In this document: positions 38,446 through 49,800 of the stretch, one piece after another
Numbering within the stretch: position 1 is the stretch's first letter
How the letters are laid out: every line of letters starts with the position of its first letter
Source of the DNA: Pelodera strongyloides
Taxonomy: Eukaryota > Nematoda > Chromadorea > Rhabditida > Rhabditidae
NCBI GenBank assembly: GCA_036852015.1
Contig: JAANDG010000241.1
Coordinates: 124,001-188,000 of the forward strand
Length of the DNA: 64,000 nucleotides
Direction of reading: 5' to 3'
Program-made: the position numbers and the translations under genes
The notes under the pieces: generated by a model
The model's input: only the letters and a program-made list of their open reading frames with translations
Told to the model about the DNA's origin: nothing
Database searches by the model: none

Positions 38446-39765
38446 GGTCCAATTTAGCAGTTGTCCAACAAAAAAACGTCTGTTATACGGCTTTAATATG
38501 CCCCTCGATTATTTTGTTTCTTGTTTTGGATGTATGTGTTGTGTGGTTTCATCTCATACACCTGCTTTTGGTTACCGTGACCTTATTGCCAGGGTAGTTA
38601 ATCTGATAATCTCGAATCTCCACAGCCAACTTGCTCCTGCGTATTATGGGGCTGCCTGGCAACGTCTCAACCCAACCATTAATTCCTAATTCCAAGGAAT
38701 ACAGTATTTTTTGGTCGAAGTAAGATGTACTGTATGTCGAAGTTGGGTTTATTCTGCAGACTGATAAGTTTTCAATAATTAGCCTTTTTTTATGGATTCT
38801 CTTTTTTATGGGTTAGTTCGAGAGAAAGTTTTAACTGGAAATCCTTTAGAGAGCCCTTCATTTAAGCCTGGTCCAATTTAGTTGGTTAAGGTGCACATTA
38901 CATGGGTCTTTGGGCCTTGGCCATTCAGTCTTTTCGAGAGAGAAAAGGGGGGGGGTGGAGAGAGAGAGGGAGCGGAGAGAGAGAGAGGGGGTGGAGAGAG
39001 AGAGGGAGCGTAGAGAGAGAGGGAGAGGCGGAGAGAGAGTGTGTAAGAGAGGGAAACAGCACATTAGTGAATACCCTCCACTCTTTCTATCAGCAGCCCA
39101 GTCTGCACTCCCCTCTTATTGCCCACTCTCTCCCGCAGCTGGCTTCGTATCGATCTCTCGGCTTGCGGGCGCCTTTGCGGAACAATATTTTGTTTTAAGT
39201 GATCCTTCCATCCACCCTCACTGTCGGCCTTTCCCCGTCAAAAGAATCTAAATTAAAATAATGTATGATTTTTCTGATGAAGATATTAGCTTTAGGACTT
39301 TTTTGTGGGCCGTGCGCGGTGTGCAATCGAACAAAAACACTGTGGTTTTTTTTTCTAACTATTGTTGTCTGTTGTTGAGAGTTTCTTATATATTCTTGTT
39401 TGGATTTTTTTTCTTAGAGTTGACTCAGTTGACTGAATGTAATATGGTGAAACAAAACAAACATTGAACGAAAGTATCTTTATTTATCCACTTCATTAGA
39501 ATTGATTGCTAGTACTTTGTATTAAATACTTGTGTGCAAATAGTGCTAATGTACTGCTGTACTTTTTACGTCTCAGTGATATGAGACATGAAAATTTGGC
39601 GTTTCGATGTTATCCTATCCTCTATCCTGGAAGCAAATTGGCCACTGTTGCCTTCTAATTGATCAATTGCTTTAATTTGTCCGTTTTTGAATAAATATTT
39701 TCAGAACTTGGCTTAAACCTTGATTTATTGTATTTTCTCGTTGGACCGTCATTAAATCAGCAAAC

Positions 39766-42700
39766 ATGGTGAGTGATTTCATTTGATCATTTAAAAACGA
39801 AATACCGGCCGGTTTTTGCAATGCATCGTGGACAGCTGGATTCGTACGTATTTACATTTATGCTAATTTACTCGAATCTATCTCTAATTTATGTTCGTTT
39901 GCATTGCATAAGATTGCTGGTGTACTCGATGTGTTTCAAATTTTCAAAAACCGGCCGATTTCGCTTTAATAATTCTTTGCTGTTTATATTTTTCTTAGCT
40001 GGAATATTAAAGCGAAATTCTAGCCCTTTTGGAAAATTTGCATATGATAAGCAAATCGTTTGTATACTATGCTAATTTTGTACGATCGTCCACGGCAATC
40101 GTACAAAATTAGCATAGGATACATAATATTTGCTTATCATATGCAAAGTTTCGAAAGGGGCTAGCATTTAGCTTTAATGTTTCTTGTTTTACGAGTCTCA
40201 ATGCTAATTCGTACACTATTTATTTTTGTCGTTGTGCTAATAACTTATTGTGACACTATATTAACAGAATATGTTGTTTGACTGGTACTTGGAACTTGCA
40301 ACTGTAAGACTGTAAGCAAGTATTTCGCACAATAGAAAATAATAATGTTTATCGTAATCTCTGCCCATTTAAAGATAAAAACGTGGAAAGTCTTTTTTAA
40401 GGTGATAAGAAATTTTGCTTTCATGTCAGAATCACTAAATCACTGTATTGATTGTGTATTGTTTTGTCCTCATTAATAATATTACTTTGCTCTTTTGTAT
40501 AATTAATTGTGCTGGGGAGCCAAATACTACGGTAGTAGACTCACTAGTTAGCTTAGGGTACTGTACTGTGACCAATGGTTGGCGGCGTTGGCAGTAAAAA
40601 CCAAAAACTAAGCACTACTAATTATTTAAATGTGGCGTGTTACTGTATTTCAAATTTATTTTAAAGCGAAATGTTAGCCTCTTTGGAAAATTTGCATATG
40701 ATAAGCAAATCCTATGTATCCTATGCTAATTTTGTACGATTGCCGTGGACGATCGTACAAAATTAGCATAGTATACATAGGATTTGCTTATCATATGCAA
40801 ATTTTCCAAAGGGGCTAGCATTTCGCTTTAAAGCGAAATACGGGCCGGGTTTTGAAACACATCGAATATACCAGCATTCTTATGCAGCTTATGCAAATGA
40901 ACATAAATTAGAATAAAAATCGAGCTAAATCCGAGCAATTTTGCGTAAGAACATAATAATTCAGTTGCCCACGATGCGTTTCAAGAAGCGGCCGGTATTT
41001 CGCTTTAAAGGATACTCAGGAAACTAATATGTAGTATATTTCTTGTATATAATTTGTGAGCAAACGATTTCAATGTTTCAGAACTTGATTGTTTACTATG
41101 AAAACGCGCGTAAATCAAATTTTCGACGTTTCGAGGATTATGCATATGATTTTGACATATTTGTATGCGAATCATAACAAAAGTGCGTCACGCCTTATTA
41201 CTCAAATTAAATTTATCCAAAACATTGATGTTTTAGGGAAACGAGAGCAGTCTGCCTATGGAAATGTGCAGCAATTGTAAGTTTTTATTTCAAACATAAA
41301 GTACCTTTTGATGACAACTTCGACTGTTTTATCTCCAGCTGTTTGTGATGTATATATAGTACATTTTTGTTCAATCACTTCAATCGATAAAAAAGACAAC
41401 TCTATCTCCATGTATTATATGCATATTTCTGTGGCCTTCTGTGCCTAAAATGCACTGAAGAAAGAAGAATTATTTCACAAAACAGAAACCACGTAGCATA
41501 CCCATTTACTGTTCAGTTGATGCATATGAACTGCGTCGCCTTGCCCGCCGTTTCAAGAAACTCGACATTGATGGGTCCGGATCGTTGTCCGTTGAGGAAT
41601 TTATGTCTCTTCCAGAATTGCAACAGAATCCCCTCGTTCAGGTTGGGCTTTTCTTTCCCTTATCTTTCGTATTTCGTTCATGATTGAAAATGTTATCGAA
41701 CTTTTTTTGTACAGTATGATTAGGACTAGTTTATTGACATATGTTGTTTGGGTGTTATCGTGTTATATTAGTCATATACTGTTGAACCGCTACCCCCTAC
41801 CCCTGTAGTGCTATGAATTATAGGTGTTATTTGCTGTTTCTATTCGAGTTTTCACTAATTTTAATCATGTATTCATTTTCAGCGAGTGATCGATATATTT
41901 GATGAAGACGGAAATGGAGAAGTGGATTTTAGAGGTAATATTATGTTCTTATGTTGATTTTTTTAGGATATGAATTTTTTAAAGCCAGATTTGTTATGCT
42001 GTTACGTATACTAGTGAAACTTTGCAACTCTGTTTTCCGATCTGTGTCAGACATATAAAATAGTTAGCTGAAGCTCAGAATGGAATTTGGCTAGAGATGT
42101 TGATGCGTTTTGGGAACTTTCGTGATTGCGTTTTGACAAAGGACACTGTCCCTAGGTTCTTGTCTTCAATCTTCGAAATTTGGCCTTGTAAAATTTATGA
42201 AGTCTTGATGTATTTATGAAGTGTGAAGCCTTTATCCTTTTCAGAATTTATCCAAGGAATATCTCAGTTCAGCGTTAAAGGTGACAAGAGCACGAAACTA
42301 AAGTGTGAGTTGATTGTTGATTTTGTTGGCGCTTCTATGATCTATCAACTTTATGCTCGTTGGTTGTGTGTATCACCATAGTAGTAGGCTTCATTCTCAT
42401 TTAATTGTACTTTAATTGCTTCATTATTATTTAATTTTAAATATATTTATGAAGATTATTACTTTTCAGTTGCCTTCCGTATATACGACATGGACCGAGA
42501 TGGATTCATTTCGAATGGCGAGCTTTTCCAGGTGCTTTTTTCGCAACTCATTTTTCATTCATTTATTCATTATTTCTCGAACAGGGCATTTTTGTTGCCC
42601 TGCTGGATTGCAATTCACACATTTCAAAGGGACATGTGATGCGTGCACTTATGTTGTTTTATAAGCATATATATGGATATATAGGAAGCGCATTTTGAGT

Positions 42701-45700
42701 GCACCGAAGTGCAACTGTGCAACGTATCAAAATTTCTACAATGCGCATTGCCTAATAACAAGTGACACGGTCGTGGAGTGTATCAAGGAATGTGTACACA
42801 TACAGTAGAATTGTACAAAAGCGCACTTTGTCCAGTTTACTTCGGTAGTTTTCCATTTTCACCTGCCCTCTTGTCCAGTCACAATTATAACCTTCACCAT
42901 TTCCACGTCAACTGTTGCCGTTCTCTCTGTGAATGTATGCGTTCATTTCATATTTCAGGTGCTGAAAATGATGGTGGGAAACAATTTGAAGGATACCCAA
43001 TTGCAACAAATTGTCGATAAAACGATCCTTTTCCACGACAAGGACGGTGACGGAAAGATCTCATTCCAGGAGTTTTGTGATGTGAGTTATCTTGACTTAA
43101 TTTAGTTTTATATTTTATCTTATTAAATGGAATAATAATATTTCTCATATTAGAAAGAATACCAAGGTTACGTATTTTGACCGGAGGTAGTCAAGAAACA
43201 TCGTAAGCGCGTAGCCGAATTAACAACGTTTTTAAGGGTTTGCGTTCTTTGGTTATTGCAGTGATCGCTAACTTTTGTCATTAACTACTGTAAGTACCGT
43301 AAGGTAGTGTAGCCTAACTTGAACGAGAATGTGTAACGCGTAACGCATTGTAACAGCCTATGTTTTCAAGCAGAAAAGTGTGCGTTATTGAGCTTGGTAA
43401 ATTAATTAATAGTGTACTTGCCTTTGGAAGTCTGCAGTTAACAATCTAACCTTACTGGTTTGTACATAGTCCGTAATGTCGTAAACTCAGAGTTATAGCG
43501 CCACCGGTCATTTGATATTGATAAGACGTCCCTTAGTGTAAAACTCCATAACCTGCACATTTCTCTCTCACGTGGGAATGCTGCCTTTCTTTTGCACAGA
43601 TTTCTACTTTCCAATAAGTATAATAGCACAAATTGGTCAGAAAATGTGGTCAAATATGACATATAATTAGTTTGTCCATGTAGTTCCTGATCTCTAAATA
43701 CTGGGTGAGGGTGACTCGTAGTCTCGCCTCGTTTCAGCGGTATGGCACGTGGTTTTGAAACTTATTTTGAATAACTGCACACCCGTGTATTATATGCAAA
43801 TTTCTGTGCTTTAGAACGCAATTTGCATATAATACAGGGAAATGCAGGCATCTAGCATATGTTTCAAAACCACGCGTCATACCACTTTGAATATTGGCAT
43901 GCAATTCGTCCAAGTTCAGGTTGTCGAACACACCGAAGTGCACAAGAAGATGGTGCTGGAGAATATCTAATGATCAAACTACAATCTACAATAATAACCG
44001 CCCAACACTACAAACTACAATCAACAAATATCAACTTTTATACATAATAATCTATGAGCAGCACCACCATCTTCACATTCAGTGTTAATACTTATTGGAA
44101 TGAGAATATGATATTTGTAATTTGGAAAGTAATGTAACTTAAGTTTGTTCTTTTGATGAACCTGTATAGCTTCTCAGCTCCACTCTAAGAAAACGTGACA
44201 TTGTTTGTGCTATTGTGTATATGTATTTATTACCTAGTAGATAAGAGATCACTCGTGAATAGAACATTTATAAAATTAGCAGACTCTGCATAAGTTTGTC
44301 TTTGAAATGGTTCTGTATTGCATGTAATATTACCAACCGTGTACTACCGTAACCTATGTCCTATTCACATTTTCTGTACATCTTTGTTTTGTATTCAGAA
44401 GGCATGCACGAGGCTCAGTTTTGTTTATTCAAACATTTTGTGTTTTAATTTTCTTCCTTGTCCTTGTGCACAGTCTTTTTGTTTTCCTTTTGTGTTCTTT
44501 TTCTAACATGACTAGATAATGTGATGGTGTCTCACATTCTATGTATTGAGTATTCTGAGGCCGTTTTCACCAAATTCATTTAAAAAGATGCTATTTGCTG
44601 GCCAGATCCGTGAAGACTTTAAAGCGGTATGGTGCGTGGGTTTTGAAAGGGTTCCTGAAGAACCAAAGTCTCATGTATTATATCTTTTTATGATCTTCAG
44701 TCCAGGAATTTGCATATACTACATGGGAACGCGGTTGTCCACAAATCGTTTTAAAGCCATCTACCATACAAATTGCGCAGCGTAGATTTTGTGAATACGG
44801 CCTCAGTATAATTCTTTGATAGACTTAGAATGTGCATGGGCTATTTCGCTCACATTTTGCTTTACTACTGTAATATTATGTATTTTAATACTGTAGTTTG
44901 CATTTGGTTGTAAATAACAATAATATTTAAGATACCCCCGGTTATAAGTCACCGAGCACATCTAGCCATCTTATATGTAGTCAATCCGTTGCACCCGCTA
45001 GTCTTGTTTTGTTTGATAAGCTTTATTATTCTGATCCATGCATTGGCCTCCCCGCTCCATCATAATATACATATAGAAATTCATCAAATGCCATCTTGTG
45101 AAGTTTTTTCTCTCTTGATTTTCGACTTGAATAAATTTACTTTTATAAAGCGCATTGTCAGTCGGACGAGGTTGAGGTATGAAAATGGTGTTTTTTTTTT
45201 GATAAAATTTATATAACAAACGGCAATTGTGCGAACGGATTTCATCTACGTAATCGCTTGCTCTAGGGAATAGCGCCGTGCGATTTGAGCTGTCGAAAAT
45301 TGGATGTTCAGTAAGGTACAAATTTTAGAGTTTGTAATTCTATGCCAAAAAAACGCGTGTTTCTGTCAATACCAGCGTATTTTGGCACCACTAAACACGT
45401 AAAATAATAAAAAATATTCTCTTGTTCCAAGATGCGGTAAATTTTCAGCATACTTACAAACCCCATTTTTTATGATTGCATTCGCATGTATCCAACGCAT
45501 AAACCGCATGTAAAGATTTTACAACATATTTCGCGCTCGCCTGACCTCCGCGTGACCTAATTTCTTTTTTTTAAAGGGTCAGGCCCACCGATATAAACCT
45601 ATATTTATTATTTGTTCATAATTTTTGTAAAGGGTGTTTGTTATAAAATATACACACTGTGTTTGAACTGGCTTCACCATTGCAAAGCTTTTCACGTAAG

Positions 45701-46298
45701 TTTTCCTTACAGAGTATACAGTATGGAAAAGCAATTGCACCCTTATTTCCTTATTGTGCGTGTCCCGGGGGCAAATCGCTCTTTTTTCTGTCCCTATGAG
45801 CCTGGCTATACAGTCGGCTACCCTCGGGACACGCACAACAAGGAAATAAGGGTGCAATTGCTTTCCCATACTGTATACTCTGTAAGGAAAGCGAACGTGA
45901 AAAGCTTCGTGATGGTAAAGCCAGCTCAAACTCAGTGTGTATATTTTATAATAAACACCCTTTACAAAAATTATGAACAAATAATAAATATGGGTTCAAA
46001 ACGGTGGGCCTGACCCTTTAAAGCGAAATGCTAGCTCCTTTGGAAAATTTGCATATGATAAGCAAATCCTATGCTAATTTTGTACGATCGTCCACGGCAA
46101 TCCTACAAAATTAGCATAGGATACATAGAATTTGCTTATCATATGCAAATTTTCCAAATAGGCTAGCATTTCGCTTTAATGTTCTGCTAGTGAAAACACA
46201 AAATACGTGAAAATGGAGATTATCCAACATTATGCTTCAATGCTTTTCAGGTGGTTGGAACGCTCGACGTACACGAAAAGATGGTTGTCAAACCATAA
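39766..46298 (+). CDS. CNB: Calcineurin B regulatory subunit, canonical isoform (170 aa, 8 coding exons)
   Basis: Ca2+-binding regulatory subunit of the phosphatase calcineurin. Exons: 39766-39768 (ATG only), 41237-41276, 41517-41641, 41883-41934, 42245-42304, 42470-42531, 42959-43081, then 46251-46298; 513 nt, all phases agree. MGNESS is an N-myristoylation signal. Four intact EF-hand loops: 31-42 ([12 protein letters not shown]), 63-74 ([12 protein letters not shown]), 100-111 ([12 protein letters not shown]), 141-152 ([12 protein letters not shown]). The exon at 46251 gives the end [15 protein letters not shown], close to the usual animal CNB end. The length equals vertebrate CNB1 (170 aa). 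Exon 1 coding only the Met is a feature I recall for vertebrate CNB1 genes. Introns carry three to five TTAA elements. Confidence 0.95.
39791..39969. mobile_element. TTAA MITE, ACCGG family, in calcineurin B intron 1
   Basis: TTAAAAACGAAATACCGGCC at the left, AAAACCGGCCGATTTCGC then TTTAA at the right; starts 22 bp after the ATG-only exon. Confidence 0.8.
40007..40177. mobile_element. TTAA palindromic MITE, GCTAGC family
   Basis: TTAAAGCGAAATTCTAGCCC and its complement; arms pair over their whole length. Calcineurin B intron 1. Confidence 0.85.
40661..40831. mobile_element. TTAA palindromic MITE, GCTAGC family
   Basis: As above. Its right TTAA (40828-40831) is shared with the next element. 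Confidence 0.85.
40828..41008. mobile_element. TTAA MITE, ACCGG family, abutting the previous element
   Basis: TTAAAGCGAAATACGGGCCGG at the left and CGGCCGGTATTTCGCTTTAA at the right; one TTAA separates it from 40661-40831. Confidence 0.85.
43732..43891. mobile_element. Inverted-repeat element, GCGGTATG family, just upstream of alternative exon 8a
   Basis: CAGCGGTATGGCACGTGGTT at the left and AAACCACGCGTCATACCACT at the right; inner arms CCGTGTATTATATGCAAAT and complement. TTAA ends have decayed. It stops 28 bp before the acceptor-exon boundary at 43920. Confidence 0.75.
43920..43970 (+). CDS. CNB: Alternative last coding exon 8a of calcineurin B
   Basis: A TTCAG acceptor at 43915-43919 is followed by 16 in-frame codons and TAA. 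Joined to exon 7 (ends 43081, phase 0) it gives the end [16 protein letters not shown] (171 aa in total) in place of [15 protein letters not shown] from 46251-46298. The shared VHxKMV core shows both are true versions of the same C-terminal segment and not chance ORFs. Choice of exon would depend on splicing and poly(A) site use. One of the two could be a dead duplicate. Confidence 0.85.
   Translation, partial: VVEHTEVHKKMVLENI
44559..44802. mobile_element. GGCC-ended inverted-repeat element with a nested TTAA element
   Basis: Left GGCCGTTTTCACCAAATTC; right TTTTGTGAATACGGCC. A GCGGTATG-family element (44619-44754) lies inside it. Confidence 0.6.
44619..44754. mobile_element. Nested TTAA element, GCGGTATG family
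   Basis: TTAAAGCGGTATGGTGCGTG at the left; right end diverged (ACAAATCGTTTTAA). Confidence 0.5.
45571..46021. mobile_element. Large TTAA foldback element, AGGGTCAGGCCC family
   Basis: TTAAAGGGTCAGGCCCACCG at the left and CGGTGGGCCTGACCC then TTTAA at the right. The arms are complementary for about 200 bp each side, which is why both strands show a 133-codon ORF with related sequence. It lies in the intron between exons 7 and 8b of calcineurin B. Confidence 0.9.
46018..46179. mobile_element. TTAA palindromic MITE, GCTAGC family, abutting the previous element
   Basis: Shares TTAA 46018-46021 with the large foldback element. Its right end lies 71 bp before calcineurin B exon 8b. Confidence 0.85.
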
Positions 46299-46894
46299 AT
46301 TTTGTGATTTCTTTGTGGTATTCTTTTAAAAATGTATCACGTAAGTTGCAAGTATTCTCTATCTCATCAGCAATGTATAAGAAAACGGAATCACACTTGC
46401 TTCTAGCTTTTGCCTTGTATTACCAAACCATTGTCACTTTTGAAATTTTTTATGCTTTCCATTGTAAAACGTGATTTCAAACATGATATCTTAACATCCT
46501 TGCCTATATTGTCTTTATGTTTAGCTATCACTCATTTTGTTGTCTGTATATACAATTTATTGTTTATAAATATATATACCCGAAATATATAAAGAGTTTA
46601 TTATAGTCCACACTTGAGCATGTGCCACTTTTTAGTGGCCACCGCCACAACTGTCTAGAATTCAGGTGCTTGTTACGATTGCATTCCCTCAACATTTTCT
46701 ATTCAAATTACACAGAAGAAGGCATATGTTTGACGAATATGACTAATAAAAAAAGCTCACAAAATAAACATATCAGAAGTTGTTCACTTTGAAATTTCGT
46801 TATGTCAATGGATTTTCAAGCAATTAATCTATAATATACTATAGTACATTTAACTCCAACTACGGTATTAATCTAATTAATACATTATATTAAA
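46299..46894. other. Convergent spacer between calcineurin B and membrane-protein gene 1
   Basis: 3' UTR sequence for both genes is expected here. AT-rich with no ORF of note. Confidence 0.5.
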
Positions 46895-49800
46895 TCACAT
46901 ATGATATTGATCCACACCAATCCAGTGCCTTTTCTTCTCTCCGATTCTTCCGTTTCTGAGTAACCTGAATTTATTACAAATATTATTTTCCATCCCTGGG
47001 TTTTATTTGAGAACAACATGTCTTTAGATGCTGTGGCGTACCAGATGGCGATGAGAGCTGCACAGAAATCGTACACCCTTCGGACCCCACCACCATACGC
47101 GCCAATTTGGCGCCGCGCGAGAGACTGGCGGCAAGGGAGAAACTTACTTTTCCTCTTCTCCAGTTCTGTCGTCATGAATAGTGTGAGCATTATGGACAAT
47201 CCATAATCCAACACATAATGCAACGACAATTGCCACAGTTGACATGAAGACACCGAGCACAATTGCGGCGAACTGAAACGCATAGGTTGAATGTGCACAT
47301 ACATAGCGTAACGACACCCCAAGCAGTCAGCAGTGGGTGCCGATACCGGGTAATATAACAAACATAGTGAGCCGTCCGGGTGCCAGGTTCTTGCCACTCT
47401 AGAGCCGGTTGATTTTATCGTGCCTGGTATATTACTTACGGCAATCGCCTTTTACATTGAATAGCATTTATCAACTGCCATATTAGCAAATATTTTACGA
47501 AATGAAAGGAAAACGAACGTATGGCTTCGAAAAGGTCAACCATTCATCTTGAGCATTTTCGTAGACGCCTGAAAAACGATTTTATGTTGTTTAAATGAAG
47601 CATACGATTCGTCGCAGGTTTTTTTATTGAAAATATTCTGTATACCGATCAAGCAGGTGTCCGACCACAACAATAGTCTCCTTTCTTACGTGATTCTAAA
47701 ATCACCATGCTAAAGACTTCCCGACGAACATTATTCGAATTTCGATTATTGGCCAACTCACTGTTAAACTTGACTGCAACTCGAATGCACGGATCGTCGA
47801 TCAATATTCTGAACTTGTTCACAGACACTTCGGCAACTGATATCTTTTTCTTTTCGGTTATTCTTCGCATAGGAACTGTTCGACTGAAACATTATTTTAT
47901 GTTTAGCGTAATTAGGGATTGTTGCTAAAATCGCATCTGTTTCATCGCACGATTTTTCACGCTCTACTAAAGCATCCGTCAAATTTTAAGCGTGTCGAAT
48001 TTTAAAATTTAAATCGTTTGTGTGTGTTGGAACAAAATGTCTTGACAAGTTATATTGGCTCTGCTATGAGACTGTAGTGCACTCACAAAATGACATTCAG
48101 CTTGACTAGCTTCTGTTTTTCATATTTCAAGCTGCCGCGAGCTGTATGGCACATTTTTTTGAAACGAACGCACGCTAGACAATCGCGTAACTGAGTGAAC
48201 CAGATTACCCGGCCCTCTAAACATAACTGACCAAAGTGACTTCTCATCACCGAAATCCACCAGCACACAAAGCGGAGATTTCTCTGAAAGCATGGACCTT
48301 AATACTTAAAAATCATTTATTTTATTCTTCTCACCTACCTAATTTGATGTCTCGTCATATGTACATTTTGTATTGGAAACTATGAGAATCAATGGTTCAT
48401 GAATCCCAGGATGAAAACTCACGTTTAGACGAAAGTATAGACGAAATAGACGTAAAATTGATGGTTCTTACGGTTGCATCTAACTGAATGTGATCCGCGG
48501 TACATAAACGCTACCACTGAGGCCGACCTGTCCGTGGAAACTTCGAAGACGACCGGGTCGAGTGGACTAAAATCGAGCAACAACGACATTACTCACAGAA
48601 GTGACATAAGGAAAGCAAGTCCTAGAATCGGAAGACCGTTATTTAATTACTAGGCCATGGCTCCGTCGCGCGCGCATCTAAACTACATACTGAGGTTGGT
48701 GCTCCATCCGTGCGCGGCAAAAAATTACCGCGCTGCACTGGCGGATCCACTTTTGCGCGGCAACTGCGCAAAATTTCATATGAACATGTAAGTTTCGTGC
48801 AAACTTCGTATAAACAAAATTTCATATGAACTTACAAATATCCAGCCGTCTCGTTGAACTTCGTAATGGGAATTTCCATTGACAGCACCACCCATTTATC
48901 GCAGTCAATTTTTATCGGAGTTGGACGTGGCCGAGATCGTTGCAAAATATTCCTCTTTTCATTTCGTTCACACCAAGCTTAAACGTTATTATATTCTGTA
49001 TATAATATATAGGTTCGTATATAATTCCGTATAAAATTTTTTTTATACTCTTTGTTTAAGTTTACCTTTGTACAACCAAACCAAACTAAAGCATAAAAAC
49101 AAGGTGATTTTCTAGTGAACCCATCCCTTTAAGCCGCTTTATTCAAGGACGGTTCAAGAAACGAGCCACAAATATTGCTTACGTGGAGGGGCGCTTTATC
49201 CTATCACATTTTGTACTTTTTTTTGGGAATAATTTTTTAAGGCAAACCTTACATTTGCATCCAGCCTGTTTCGGGAGGAAACTGAAACCATAGAACCGGT
49301 CGTATTCGTCATAATTGATAGGATTTTTCTCTGAACATTTAAAGTTAACCATTTGGTTCGCCGATTTATGTAATTAATTACACACTATACTGTTAAACTC
49401 ATAAGCTCATAACTCATAAGCTGAAAATTTAGGACACCCATGCTCATGCATGGGCTGAAAATTTACCAGTATGTAACTATGTTCTTCAATTGCACTTGGT
49501 CTGTAATGATTCAATCACAACATACTGTATTGGGCATTCCTAAAGCGGAACGGTCGATATTGATTTGCATTTTCGTTGAAATCAGAAATTATCGATTGAT
49601 TCGCGATTGTAGCGTTGCCTGCGCTGAAACTATTTGGTGATTAACTCGTAGTATTTCTACTTAATTTTCCTTATGGTACTTCAAAGTGACTTTCTTCAAC
49701 TGAAAACGGCCTAAAACGAAATACTGGTGTCGGTTTTTGAAAAACATCGAGTACACCAGCATTCTAGGACTTATGCAGCCTATGTAAATACACATAAATT

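Larger units (their letters stand above)
34724..39765. other. Intergenic repeat-rich region; no gene recognised
   Basis: Contains two large TTAA palindromes, a degenerate minisatellite, a 162-bp direct duplication and a GA-rich tract (38937-39047), listed separately where defined. The ORFs here show no domain or splice support. The part just before 39766 should hold the calcineurin B promoter. Confidence 0.5.

Noticed and set aside
45579..46013. Two overlapping 133-codon ORFs on opposite strands with related peptides
   Set aside because: They are the two readings of one near-perfect palindrome (TTAA foldback element), not genes.
46885..47397. 170-codon minus-strand ORF in membrane-protein copy 1
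   Set aside because: Wrong frame over the transmembrane exon; the copy 1/copy 2 comparison supports the frame reading AAIVLGVFMS.
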